From: Euglena gracilis
Taxonomy: Eukaryota > Euglenida > Euglenophyceae > Euglenales
NCBI GenBank assembly: GCA_039621445.1
Contig: CP154955.1
Location: forward strand, 21,379,823-21,443,822
DNA length: 64,000 nt
Direction of reading: 5' to 3'
Shown here: positions 51,723 through 62,361 of the stretch, one piece after another
How positions within the stretch are numbered: position 1 is the stretch's first letter
How the letters are laid out: each line of letters opens with the position of its first letter
Notes under the pieces: generated by a model
Databases searched by the model: none
Told to the model about the DNA's origin: nothing
Seen by the model: only the letters and a program-made list of their open reading frames with translations
Program-made: the position numbers and the translations under genes

Positions 51723-51877
51723 CTGAAGGAAATGAGCCATACAAACAAAAGCAAAACTGAACATATGGATTTTCGCACCTCGTGGAAGAGCTCACAGCAT
51801 GAATGAGGCCCTTTGTAAAAAAAAAGACCAAGAAAACTCTTCAAATTCAGCAGAGGGTTGCATGGGGAATCACATAC

Positions 51878-52030
51878 CACGGGCATGTGTGCCGAGCCGA
51901 ACGTGCGGAGTGTTGTACGTCCCGTTCTGGTATGGGGACCCAGGGACACTCTGGAGGTGCCACTTGTACTTGTCCCGCTGAAAATACCATGCGTAGTTGA
52001 GGATGATGTTGATCTGACAATACGACTCTC
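51878..52030 (-). CDS. Glycosyltransferase-like gene, exon with WYF motif
   Basis: The acceptor TTTTGATTGCAG and the strong donor CCCGTG|GTATGT give ESYCQINIILNYAWYFQRDK, YKWHLQSVPGSPYQNGTYNT and PHVRLGTHA. Phase 1 to 1. S-x-x-x-N-I-x-x-N-Y-x-W is typical of the acceptor-side helix of several glycosyltransferase-like proteins; the exact family was not recognised. Confidence 0.75.
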
Positions 52031-52123
52031 CTGCAATCAAAAAAATTGGGGCGGTGGCTGTAATCAGATGCACGTATGTCACGTATTATCTATTATTTAC
52101 ATCGCATTTTCATTGTTTATTAT

Positions 52124-52521
52124 TAACCCCCCCAAATACAACCCCCCCAAATACAACCCCCCCCCAAATATAAAACCCACCTGAGGACCTTGAAATCCCG
52201 CCCGAATATAAAACCCCCTCTCCGGTGCGAAGCGCTGGAAGGGAAAAAATTCGACAACATCTCTCCTCAAATTGTAATTTTTGGCAGATTTGGGAACAAT
52301 TTTTACCAAAAACATGTGAAATTTGCTCCTTCGCCCGAAAATGAAAAATTTGGACCCCCAAGGGTGGGCGTACTTGTGATTTTGGACCGAAAAAGTGACT
52401 ACTGGGTCCCACCAGGAAGTTGATTTTTCCGACCGAATATACCCCCCCCCCAATATAAAACCCCCTGGGGGTCTTGAAATTTCCGTCCATATATAAAACC
52501 GGGGGTTTTTTGGGGGGTTTA
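52124..52521. mobile_element. Short TIR element, family B copy 2
   Basis: TAACCCCCCCAAATACAACC at the left and TTTTTTGGGGGGTTTA at the right are inverted. The interior matches 22282-22673 (GGAAGTTGATTTTTCCGACC, GCTCCTTCGCCCGAAAA). Intronic. Confidence 0.75.
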
Positions 52522-52718
52522 CCCTCATTATCACCATTATTATTATTTTGATGGGGTTTCAACCATTTCAACACCTTCCATTTCACCCCTTCCCATTGTC
52601 CAACATGATTGACAAGAATGGCTAGGTGCTGAAAGCCACAACTGGGGTGGCCAATTGGCAGCAAACAATGGTCATGCCTCAGAGCAACTGGGGACGGCAG
52701 ATGAACTTCTTGACACAC

Positions 52719-52785
52719 GACGGACAAGTCCGCCAGCCATTTTGGCAAATGCCTCATTGAAGGTGCTGTTGTGAACGTGAGCAAT
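52719..52785 (-). CDS. Glycosyltransferase-like gene, 67-bp exon
   Basis: The acceptor TTTTTTCCCTCCACAG opens IAHVHNSTFNEAFAKMAGGL VR in phase 0. The donor CGTC|GTGTGT gives phase 1 and fits the next exon. Confidence 0.65.
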
Positions 52786-53283
52786 CTGTGGAGGGAAAAA
52801 ATAGTCCTTCCGGCAACTCTTGTTGCACGCATATACGGCTTTGACTGTGTCTGATCTCCCAATGCGAAATGCAACCCTTCCTCCAAATGCAACCCTTCCT
52901 CCCACCAGTACAAAACCCCGTGGAGCTTGATTTGAAGACCAATACAACCTCCCTCCAAGAGAGCCTTTATCGCAGCCGTGGAATTGAACAAAAAAAATCC
53001 GAGGAAAATGACTCTGCTCGATTTTTTTATATAAAATTTGATATTTTTTTGAAGGTGTGGACAAATGGTGGTGCCGCGCCAGAATGTCATTAACATGCAA
53101 AAAAAATGAGGGTGCTGCATTGACTGGTCCCGGAAGCATGATCTTCAAACCCCAAATACAAACCCCTTCAAATTCATAAAATGGGAGGAGGGGGATTATG
53201 ATTATTTATGGGGGGGTTCCGTGGCGACACCACAAGAAAACAACACAGGAGGGGCCGGGGCACACCCAGCGCCGGCAGCCCAC

Positions 53284-53391
53284 AAAGGTTGAGCGGCGGA
53301 TGAGGACTGGGAAATTCCACATGAAATCCGCCGCCTGGCGCAGCCGCAGCAGGCGCTCCGTAGTGTACGCCCATCGGCCGTTGTCCACGCC
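53284..53391 (-). CDS. Glycosyltransferase-like gene, exon NGRWAY
   Basis: The acceptor CCCCCCGGCAG and the donor ACCTTT|GTGGGC enclose GVDNGRWAYTTERLLRLRQA and ADFMWNFPVLIRRSTF, phase 0 on both sides. It resembles the region after the DXD site in which a helix carries substrate contacts. Confidence 0.75.
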
Positions 53392-53686
53392 CTGCCGGGG
53401 GGAGGGCCCCGAATGGGCCCCGAGGTCTCGCAAGCCGTATATTTCGGGGCCCGAAATTTTACGTTTTTTGAAACTTTTTTGAATTTTTTTTTAAAAAACA
53501 ACAACGGCATGTGTGAATCATGAGATTCAGTGTGCAACCGTAATACACAGCTGCCGAGTTTTTTGAACATGTGCAGTGAAAACGCGACAGCATTCCCACA
53601 GTGCATTTGGGGGCATCCCCAAGGCACGTGTTTCACACATGAGATGTGTTCGCACACAGGATGGCCCGAATGAGGGGCAGACAAAC

Positions 53687-53767
53687 CTTCAACAAATACT
53701 TGCCCTCGGCCTCCATCCACACGGTTTGCTTCCCAATGACGCGGGGAAGACCGTCCTCAAATAGATC
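53687..53767 (-). CDS. Glycosyltransferase-like gene, 81-bp exon
   Basis: The acceptor ATGCCCCCACAG and the donor AAG|GTTTGT give DLFEDGLPRVIGKQTVWMEA and EGKYLLK, phase 0 on both sides. It follows the DXD exon directly. Confidence 0.78.
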
Positions 53768-53955
53768 CTGTGGGGGCATTGACATTCAGGGGTAACGGTG
53801 GCGGCAAGCTGGCCGGTGGTCTCCGTCTGAATCGTGGTGCACTTTCTCCCGTTCAACCAGTCAACCAGTTGTGTGTGGCTACAAGGTGGTCTGCGGAGCA
53901 CAGAATTGGCCTTCACTTAAACATTCATTTAAACACGGCTTCCAAGGTACCACAC

Positions 53956-54040
53956 CTCTGGCGTCACGGGGGTTACGAAGAGGCAGTCGTCGTCCACGAT
54001 GGCAATGATGTCCTCCTCGGAGTAGAGATCCGCATAGAAC
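53956..54040 (-). CDS. Glycosyltransferase-like gene, DXD exon
   Basis: The acceptor CTCCTCCCTGCAG and the donor CCAGAG|GTGTGG give FYADLYSEEDIIAIVDDDCL and FVTPVTPE. Hydrophobic strand, D-D-D, then a turn (IAIVDDDCLF) is the nucleotide-sugar and metal binding DXD motif of GT-A glycosyltransferases. Phase 2 to 0 fits both neighbours. Confidence 0.8.
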
Positions 54041-54181
54041 CTGCAGGGAGGAGGTGTGGGGGGTAGCAATATGGTCCAGCCGCTGGAACAGATCCAGGAC
54101 ATACAGCTGCTTATTGTCAGAAAAAATAAATTGAACAACTGTGCCCCCCACCTTGGAAGGCTTGGAATCACTCACACACAC

Positions 54182-54345
54182 CCACTCCACATCTGCCGGT
54201 CGTAGCCCTTGCTGCGGCCGCAGATCTTGGAGGGGAAGAGGTCGCCGGGGTCGGGCTGGAAAGCCACTTGCGGGTACGGGTGAACGTGTGTCAAGAAGTC
54301 GCCGAAGACGTGGTCCCGGGGGGCCTCGTCGTCCAGCACTATCAC
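54182..54345 (-). CDS. Glycosyltransferase-like gene, exon with VIVLDDE
   Basis: After the acceptor GCGGCACAG the frame reads VIVLDDEAPRDHV FGDFLTH, then VHPYPQVAFQPDPGDLFPSK and ICGRSKGYDRQMWS, ending GG|GTGTGT. VIVLDDE is a second acidic loop after a Rossmann-type strand, and K-G-Y-D-R-Q-M-W precedes the DXD exon as in nucleotide-diphospho-sugar transferases. Phase 0 to 2. Confidence 0.8.
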
Positions 54346-54538
54346 CTGTGCCGCCACGGCCAAACATGCCAACACTACACTTTTTTGGTGCACAAAGCCT
54401 CTCGGGGTGGGACCCACGCCGAACCACACTGCCACAGCGTGCCCACCGCTTCAAACAGGATTGCACACGACAACTATGGGAGTACTCGTGGATGCCCCGG
54501 CATACCAACGTCCACCCCTTACACACGTGCCGGCATAC

Positions 54539-54687
54539 CAGGCGGGCATACTCCGCTGGCCAGTACCACTCCAGGGACTCCAGCAAGATGGTCAGGAGCT
54601 TCGGCGCCCCGCCCGTGTGGCAGCGCACCAGAAGCTGGATGCGCGGGAACCGCTCCGCGGCAGGCCATTCCCCCCAACCATAGGATC
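54539..54687 (-). CDS. Glycosyltransferase-like gene, first GT strand
   Basis: The acceptor GACCAGTCCAG and the donor GCCTG|GTATGC enclose SYGWGEWPAAERFPRIQLLV, RCHTGGAPKLLTILLESLEW and YWPAEYARL. The strand I-Q-L-L-V-R followed by a helix with L-x-x-L-L-x-S-L fits the first beta-alpha unit of a GT-A fold. Phase 1 to 0 fits both neighbours. Confidence 0.78.
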
Positions 54688-54919
54688 CTGGACTGGTGAC
54701 GACGTCCTCCCGGCCCAGGACATGCAGGACAAAAATGAGGGAAACCAAAATGGCGGGAAACAAAATGGCGGGAAACAAAAATGATGGGAAACCCCCCAAT
54801 TTCTCCCGTCGTTTTTGTTCCAGCTGTAATTCATTTGCCCCCGGCCAGTCTGCCATTCAGCCACCCATCAATGGGGAATAAAACTTTTTCTTTGAAGGAC
54901 AACCACAACCACCCATAAC

Positions 54920-54981
54920 CATCCCCGAGGAGCTTGTTCACCGTGCAGCAGTTCTCTTGGTTGATCCACACCAGCATCAGC
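54920..54981 (-). CDS. Glycosyltransferase-like gene, 62-bp exon
   Basis: The frame LMLVWINQENCCTVNKLLGD lies between TTTTGGAG and GATG|GTTATG. Phase 1 at the end fits the exon at 54539-54687. The previous exon in phase 2 was not found. Confidence 0.6.
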
Positions 54982-54999
54982 CTCCAAAACCCAAATCTC

Positions 55000-55535
55000 T
55001 AAAAAAAAACTTTTAGATTTTTAAATTTGGAACATCCCTAGGACGACCCACTTTTTAAAAGCATGGATGCCTGCCGAGGTAGATGCACTAACCAAGAACC
55101 CCCCAAAAAGCCAAAAGATCCCAAAATTTAATAACCCCCAAAGAGGTCCAGGGATGCCCTCTGAAAACCCATGCTGTGGTGAATCACACAGAGTTTAAAT
55201 GAATCGTGTTTTCTTGAAAAATGTAACTGAAAACGTTAAAATCCGCCCCCCTTTTTACAATGACCATGAACCTGTGGTCAATGACCAGGAAAGCTGCTGA
55301 GGCAAGGGCAGGGTTGGTCGTTCAGATTGGGGTGGGTGCATGACAGGGGCCCGGCAAACCTCAAGACAAAGGGAGACACAAGAGCATCAGAAAACCAAAA
55401 GGCGTGGCCCACTGCACGTCCAAAGCTGAAGGAAAGGTCTGGCCCCATTTCTGTTTCAGCTGGGGGTCGGGGAGCTTGTCTGTGCATAGTGCGAGAGGCA
55501 ACGCATTGCATTCCACGAGATTTTTTGGGGATTGG
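55000..55535. other. Intron, possible missing exon
   Basis: A minus frame at 55361-55567 includes PQLKQKWGQTFPSALDVQWA, but its borders do not give the phase needed. Confidence 0.3.
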
Positions 55536-55540
55536 GGATT

Positions 55541-55780
55541 GTAAACCGCCCCCCCTAATAGAAGCACGGGTGCGCTTAAAGCGGACCGCCGCCTCCGGCG
55601 GCGGGGGGGGGGGTGCTTCTATTTGGACCCTAACCGCGCGATTTTTGATGATTTCCTTTAGAAATCCCATCAAAATGGGGGGTGTGCTTGAAACGGACCG
55701 CCGCCTTCGGCGGCAGGGGGTGCGCTTTTATTTGGACCCTGCGCTTGTAGCGGCCCTGTGCTTCTATTAGGGGGGGTTTA
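55541..55780. mobile_element. Element L copy 3
   Basis: It begins TAAACCGCCCCCCCTAATAG and ends TTCTATTAGGGGGGGTTTA. GAAGCACGGGTGCGCTTAAA and GCCGCCTTCGGCGGC hairpins match 24091-24754 and 29661-29906. It shows that the element is dispersed in host introns as well as in the LRR island. Confidence 0.75.
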
Positions 55781-55784
55781 TTCT

Positions 55785-56750
55785 CCTCGACTTTGAAGGA
55801 GAACAACAAAAAACCCAAAATGTAAAAAAAAAATGCTTTTGAATGAAAAAAAATGCTTTCGAGAGGTCCACGTGAAACACCAATGCCAAGAAAAGATCCG
55901 GAAAAGAAATCTAGAATTTTTAAAAATACGTCGGATAAAAAGTCAAAAATAAACAAAAAATAAACAAAAGTCTGACCATTGATTTTTCTAGCCCAAGGAA
56001 CGAATGTCAAAAAGATTTGACATCAGAAATCGAAAACTCACGGAAAACACAAAAGCAAAAAAATTACCAAAATGGAAAACCGTAAGAAAACCAGTAAAAA
56101 AATGCTTGTTTCCCCGCTGCTCATAATTATCATCTCATACCCTCAAATAATCCCCAAAACAGGACTACCCCACTTCCAAAGCCTGTTGGAGACCTGAGCA
56201 ATAAAATGAGGGATAAATGCCTGGAGGTTTGCAACTATGAAACCAAGGTTTAACCCCCCGAATAGCTTTGCATGACTATAATAATAATAATATGCCATAA
56301 TAAAAAATATGCCATTATCTACCTAATACTAAATATGCCCCTTCCTTCACAGAAAAAACATGTAAGATGATGCTTCTTTTTGGAACCAGGAGGTGGTAAG
56401 CGGAAAAAAACATTATGGCATCCGAAACGCCATAATGTTCTAACTGTCTGAAGAATGAAATTATTAAATTATCTTACACAATAAATAACAACAACAACGT
56501 ATGACAACAAATAGCTTTGGGTGCAATCCAAATAACATTTTAGGGACAAAAAAAGATCGATCCACTAACTTTGCAGAGGGCAAAATTATGAAAATTGCAA
56601 AAAAATCTGAGGGGCAAAAAATGTATTCGGAAAGAACAGAATAATCTTTTGTTCAACTAAATATGGAGCCTTGAGCAAAGCCCACTCACGCACGCATATC
56701 CACATTCGTCCAAACTGAACATTCTCGGACAAGGCAAACACAACACACAC
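55785..56750. other. Intron, AT-rich, nothing recognised
   Basis: A-rich sequence with AACAAAAATAAACAAAA repeats at 55935-55975. CATTATGGCATCCGAAACGC and its partial complement at 56413-56440 form a small hairpin. Confidence 0.4.
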
Positions 56751-56754
56751 ACCA

Positions 56755-56759
56755 CGACA

Positions 56760-56827
<68 letters not shown>

Positions 56828-56895
56828 CACACACACGCACACACACACGCACACGCACACGCACACGCGCACACACACGCACACGCACACACACG

Positions 56896-56952
<57 letters not shown>

Positions 56953-56985
56953 GCACACACACACACGCACGCACACACACACACG

Positions 56986-57018
<33 letters not shown>
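56755..57018. repeat. GCAC and CA microsatellite at a splice donor
   Basis: About 18 units of (GCAC) at 56760-56826 pass into CA repeats ending at 57018. On the minus strand the exon end CCTG|GTGTGT runs straight into this repeat, so it forms the 5' end of the intron. Confidence 0.95.
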
Positions 57019-57140
57019 CAGGAAACGTCAACCACTGCTTCCACTTCTGCAGCATTTCCCCCGAAAACAGCGCCAGGCCTTTCTGGATGCTGTCCTCGCG
57101 GTTTGGATTGGGGGTCACGACGTGCCGGTGCTGCAGCTCC
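57019..57140 (-). CDS. Glycosyltransferase-like gene, exon before microsatellite
   Basis: The frame SFRVTEAELQHRHVVTPNPN, then REDSIQKGLALFSGEMLQKW and KQWLTFP, ends CCTG|GTGTGT in phase 1. The acceptor is either CTCCCGAG or GAGCTGCAG. A helical linker between the thrombospondin module and the GT domain is plausible. Confidence 0.6.
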
Positions 57141-57237
57141 GCCTCCGTGACCCGGAACGACTCGGGAGGCCAGGAGGGGGGGCAGGGCCGCCGCCCCGCA
57201 AAAAGGGGAAAGAGGCAGAGCAATGGAGGATACTTAC

Positions 57238-57338
57238 GGTACCTCACCAAATTAGGGGTCGCCCCCCCCCCCCCTGGGCGGAGTCCGGCCAGCCTTCCAT
57301 CGAAGCGAGGATGGGCTGGATGCCCAGCCGCTGCAGCA
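57238..57338 (-). CDS. Glycosyltransferase-like gene, exon with poly-G
   Basis: The acceptor CCTCCCCCCCAG opens VLQRLGIQPILASMEGWPDS AQ in phase 1, which fits the thrombospondin exon. A run of 13 G then leads to a very strong donor (TACC|GTAAGT). With 13 G the frame meets a stop before the donor; one base fewer or more would change this. Either the exon ends earlier, or the tract is miscounted or variable. Confidence 0.5.
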
Positions 57339-57379
57339 CTGGGGGGAGGGGCAGGGGCAAAGGCACACCAATGGACGGG

Positions 57380-58344
57380 GGCCATCACCCCCATCCAGCC
57401 ACAAACGGGTGACCAATGGATGACCGGCGTCAGATTCGCCTTTCGGGGTCCATCAGGGGGCCACCCCGGCAAACGTACCGGACGCTGGTCTCCCGGGGGG
57501 AGCCGGCCCAGGCACGGCCAGGGGTGGGGTCAGTCGCAAACAGTCATCATCCTGTGCCGGCGGGTCCCGGTCATGAGGAGAGTGGCAAGGCAATCCTGGA
57601 ACCTATCAGTGCATCACCAGAGTCGCCACCCAAAGAGGACAGCGAATCGATGCCCCCTTCTGGCCTGGCGCTGGTTTGTGCATCTGGCGCTTTTTTTTGT
57701 CGGTGTTTGTGGAAGACATTGACACGCTACCCCTAAGAGTGCCGGAGATCTTCTTGGTGAGCAGATGCCCCAAACGTCATGCCCGCATCGAGGCCTGTTG
57801 GGGCAACGGTGCCTGTGCCCTAATGCCCTCATGCCCACGTTGGGGCCTGCAAGCAGCATGCAAGCTGTCAATTTTTGATGAGGTCACAAAAAAAACCGGG
57901 GTATCCACACCTGTCAGCCCCTCGCCTTCCACCACAGCGGCGGGGGTCTTAGCCTTGGCCTCTTTGGTTTCTCCACGCGACGGCCGCTCCCGCCCAGGGG
58001 CTGTAGTGAATGAAAGAAATGGCTGCTGAAAATTCTTCCCTGCCTTGCTGTCCGGGCGTTCTTTTGTTGCAATTTCACATGCTTTGGAGCGAGCGTCTGC
58101 CGAGTGGGGCAAAAGCCCTCCCAAAAGAAGTGGGTAGGGTGGCCCGCACGACACACCGCTGCGCTCTAACTGGGTCCTCTTGGGCTGGACCTTCTGCTCC
58201 CCAAGCGCCACGCCCTCACGGTCGTCACTGTTGGCCTGCTCAGCCAGCCCTGCAGAGGGGATACCCATCGGTCAACAGGCTGGTGGACGAAAGCTTTATG
58301 GGAACTGGTTGCTGTGCATCACGTGCTCTGCATCAACCTGACCC

Positions 58345-58392
<48 letters not shown>

Positions 58393-58960
58393 CGGCCATA
58401 CCCCCCCCCCCAGGGGAAAGGATCCGTCGAAATAACTTTGCATCTTTCTGGAGAATCAGAGGGGATAAGCGCAACAAACCATCCGAAATGCCCCAATGAT
58501 TCGCTGATCGATGAACAGAAACATTAAATCAGATGAATATTCCAAATATAAACAGCATCTGACACAAAATTTTCATCAACTCACAATTTTAGATGACGTT
58601 GTAGGGTAGACCCCTACAACAAAATTGGAAATCTTCCTTTTTGGTTATCTGGAGTAGCCTGCGGAGGCTCCAGATAACCAGACTTCACGGAGGCTCCTGG
58701 GTGACCAGGATTGGATGCTCCGCGTATTCTCAGGTAACCAGTTATGCTGAAAATTTTATAAAACAAGCGATTTTTTTTTGCACTCTACAGTCAATTTGCT
58801 CTTTTGGGCGTACCACCTACCCCAAAGATGGGTTATACGGGGGGGGTCATCCGTCAGGTTCCCCCTGCTTTTAACCCTAAATCTCTTGGGGTACGCTGAA
58901 TACACGTAGAGGCAAATATAATAATGGCAAGGTTCAGCTGTGATAGGTTTAGCTGAGGGT
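57380..58960. repeat. Tandem duplication, unit 1
   Basis: It matches 59075-60720 nearly base for base over long stretches (for example CCGGACGCTGGTCTCCCGGG and GGTATCCACACCTGYCAGCC). It lies in the long intron between the thrombospondin exon and the poly-G exon. Unit 1 has a CA repeat at 58348-58391 where unit 2 has only CAAACACAGG. A CxxxGHxxH-x8-C frame (CRAGHPTHFFWEGFCPTRQT, minus, 58090-58156) is kept in both units and may be a zinc-knuckle remnant. Confidence 0.85.
58348..58391. repeat. CA microsatellite
   Basis: About 22 CA units, absent from the matching point of the second unit of the duplication (60036-60046). Confidence 0.95.
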
Positions 58961-59074
58961 ATAGAAACTTGACCCTAATCCTATTCCTTAATTATGTCCA
59001 GTTCGTAATCATCAGCAAATGAAAAAACGTGTAATCAGTTTCAACGCCAGAACATAAAAATATCCCTAGGAATC

Positions 59075-60720
59075 CCCATCCAGCCACAAATGAGTGATCA
59101 ACCGATGGCCAGCGTCAGATTCGCCTTTTGGGGTCCATCAGGGGGCCACCCCGGCAAACGTGCCGGACGCTGGTCTCCCGGGGGGAGCCGGCCCAGGCAC
59201 GGCCAGGGGTGGGGTCAGTCGCAAACAGTCATCATCCTGTGCCGGCGGGGCCTGGTCATAAGGAGAGTGGGCGCCCAGCAAGGCAATCCTGGAACCCATC
59301 GGCGCACCAGAGTCGCCATAACGTGGACAACGAAACAAATCTTGCTGGTGTCTTCTTCTGGACTGGCGCTGGTTTCTGCATCTGGCGCTGTTATTGTCGG
59401 TGTTACTGGAGGAGATTGACTGCCCCACCCCCATGACCGCTGGATTCTTTGCGAGCAGATGCCCCAAAAACCATGCCCGCATTGGGGCCTGTTGGGGCAA
59501 CGGTGCCTATGCCCTGATGCCCTCATGCCTACGTTAGGGCCTGCAAGCAGCATGCAAGCTGTCAATTTTTGATGAGGTCACAAAAAAACCGGGGTATCCA
59601 CACCTGCCAGCCCCTCGCCTTCCACCACAGCGGCGGGGGTCTTAACCTTGGCCTCTTTGGTTTCTCCACGCGACGGCCGCTCCCGCCCAGGGGCTGTAAT
59701 AAATGAAAGAAATGGCTGCTGAAAATTCTTCCCTGCCTTGCTGTCCGGGCGTTCTTTTGTTGCAATTTCATATGCTTTGGAGCGAGCGTCTGCCGAGTGG
59801 GGCAAAAGCCCTCCCAAAAGAAGTGGGTAGGGTGGCCCGCAGGACACACCGCTGCGCTCTAACTGGGTCCTCTTGGGCTGGACCTTCTGCTCCCCAAGCG
59901 CCACGCCCTCACGGCCGTCACCGTTGGCTTGCTCAGCCAGCCCTGCGGAGGGGATACCCGTCGGTCCACAGGCTGGTGGACGAAAGCTTTGTGGCAATTG
60001 CTGTGCATCACGTGCACTGCATCAACCTGACCCCAAACACAGGCGGCCATATCGCCCCCTCCCCCCTCCCAAAGGGAAAAGATCCGTCTTTGCCTCCCTT
60101 CTATGGGAAAAATGATGCATTTTTCTGGAGAATCAGAGGGGATAAGCGCAACAAACCATCCGAAATGCCCCAATGTTCCGCTGATCGATGAACAGAAACA
60201 TTAAATCACATTAATATTCTAAGTATAAACAGCATCTGACACCAACTTTTTCAGGAAAAATGATGCATTAACTCATATATGATATATTGGATCTGCTCAA
60301 ATGACGTTATAGGGTATGGGTCTACAACAAAAATGGAATCCTGCCCTTTTTGGTTATCTGGTGGTTTCCTGAGTTTATTATTATTATTATTATTATTATT
60401 ATAACCATTATCTGCGGAGGCTCCAGGAAGGCAGGTTTCGTGGAGGCTTCTGGACCAGGCTCGGATGCTCCACGTATTCTCAGGCAACCAGTTATGCTGA
60501 AAATTTATCAAAAAAAGAGATGTTTTTTGCACTCTTCAGTCAATTTGCTCCTACGGGCTTACAAGCCACCCCAAAGATGGGTTCATACAGGGGGAGGGGG
60601 GTTGCTCAGGTCCCCCCCTGTTTTTAACCCTAAGTCTCTTGGGGTTTGCTGGGTACATGAAGAGGAAAAAAAAGCAATGACAAAGTGTGACAGATTCAGC
60701 TAGAAACTTGACCCTAACAC
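59075..60720. repeat. Tandem duplication, unit 2
   Basis: The second copy of 57380-58960. It differs by point changes, by lack of the CA expansion, and by a TTA repeat at 60377-60402 inserted in a segment (TTTTTGGTTATCTGG) shared with 58640. Confidence 0.85.
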
Positions 60721-61210
60721 TGTTCGTTCAAAATAACCACAAACTATGTCCACTTTGTGATCATCAGCAAAAAAAAAACGTATCATCGGTTTTATAAAAA
60801 TAACCCAGAGTTATGAAAGCAAACAAATATTTTTTGTGCGTGAATTGGATCTCTTTGTGGCTGAATTTGAAGATTTGAAGATGATTGAGAAAAATGAGAG
60901 TTGGACGGACGAAAAATGCATGATAATGGCAGTTGATCTCAATTGAAGGAAATGAAAAAAAAAGGAAAAATAAAAGATATTCCAAAAAAGTTTGATTGTC
61001 TCTTTGTACCCCAACCCCTGGGCAACAGAATATTTAACCGTGACTTTTGGAGCCTGTTTATCTGGAGGCTCTGAGGATCCTGGTTACCTTGAGGTTCCGC
61101 AGAGCATTAAATCACACACTTCGGGGGTTTCCCCAAAAGCTTAGCCCTCTATGGCGTGGCGTTCACGATCGCATGTACTAAAACTGCACATTATCTGGTC
61201 AGACGGAGCA
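60721..61210. other. Intron, nothing recognised
   Basis: AT-rich, with short minus frames rich in Phe and Lys that have no motif. Confidence 0.4.
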
Positions 61211-61216
61211 GAGTAC

Positions 61217-61390
61217 CGGCGGGAGGCGGCGGCGGTTCCGGGGCCGGGCAAGGGCGCTCCTCCTCCGACACTCCGCACGGCCGGCCGCCGAACTGCGCGG
61301 CGGTGGCCACGGCCCGCGTCCGCCGGGCCGCACCGCCGGGGCACGCGCCGGCCCACGGGGCCCAGGGCCCCGCCACGCAGTCCACCGGCA
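61217..61390 (-). CDS. Glycosyltransferase-like gene, thrombospondin type-1 exon
   Basis: The acceptor TTGCCCACAG and the donor GCCG|GTACTC give a 174-bp exon reading VDCVAGPWAPWAGACPGGAA, then RRTRAVATAAQFGGRPCGVS and EEERPCPAPEPPPPPA. D-C-x(3)-P-W-x-x-W-x-x-C...R-x-R...G-G-x-x-C...C is a thrombospondin type-1 repeat: tryptophan ladder, Arg layer and Cys. Such modules bind glycans or proteins and occur in secreted or lumenal parts. A Pro-rich hinge follows. Phase 1 on both sides. Confidence 0.8.
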
Positions 61391-62171
61391 CTGTGGGCAA
61401 TCCCGGAGGGGCGGCACAAAAGGGTACGCTAGGGCTAGGGCTGGGCTAGCCCTAGCTAGGGCTGATTTGTGGAATCCAAATTTATGCAACCGGTGGCTTA
61501 CACTCGGGGGAGCTTAACTTCTAACTGAACAGGGAGTATCTTTGCTGCAGCAAGGTGAGCCTGTCACAAAAAAATCAAACCTTCATTTTTCACCCCCGCA
61601 GTGGAAGGGAGGGGTAAACAAATTTGACTGATTCACAATCACCCCAAATAGAGCAGCAGGATTGGGGTTAGCGATTGCTCTGCAATACGGACAGGGGGCA
61701 TTGTGGCTTTTTGTTAAAAAAAAGCATCTTTCGTATTTGGGCCAGCCAGGCTGAATTTTTACCAACCCCGGGGGGGGGGGCTGGAGGGCTTGAGGAAGCC
61801 AGGCACCACCCCCTGGGGGGGGGGGAGGCTGGAATGCCTGGGTGGCCGAAATGTGCACAAAAAATGTGCTTTTCTTGGATTCCAGAGTGGAAGTACCTTG
61901 GCCGACTGCCCAGGCACTTTTGGCCATGTGCCCCACCCGCCTCCAAACCGGGTGCCTTGGAGTGCCTTTTGCCCAGGCAAGCACCCCTCCCGGGGTGGGG
62001 TCGGCCTCGCCTGCTTTCACCCCATAGGTTTGGCGCAAAAGTTTGGCGCTCCCAATTTCAACAACAGCGTTTCAGATGGAAAAAAATAATTTTCTTATCA
62101 GTTTCAAAAAATGCATTTAAATTGCTCAGAATCGACAATACCCATATGGGTGCGAGTACAATAGAGCACAC

Positions 62172-62234
62172 TGGGCCGTGGGGGCGGGATCGCCTCCTGG
62201 TAGACGTCCGTGTAGAACGACACCGCAACGTGCA
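62172..62234 (-). CDS. Glycosyltransferase-like gene, exon 2
   Basis: A 63-bp exon with acceptor CGCGCCACTCAG and donor CCCA|GTGTGC, reading HVAVSFYTDVYQEAIPPPRP. Phase 1 on both sides fits the start exon and the thrombospondin exon. FYTDVYQE resembles FYADLYSEE of the DXD exon, perhaps by chance. Confidence 0.6.
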
Positions 62235-62361
62235 CTGAGTGGCGCGGACAACTTCCCACAACTCGCACACCCGCGGTGACCTTGATGGAAGGGGGTTTGG
62301 GCTACTGAGGCGTGGTCCCCCCACAAGACAACCGGCGCCGCCATTCCCCCCCCCCCGCCAC

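Noticed and set aside
51484-51840. His/Thr/Arg-rich frames at 51.5-51.8 kb
   Set aside because: They are translations of the GT/GC microsatellite.
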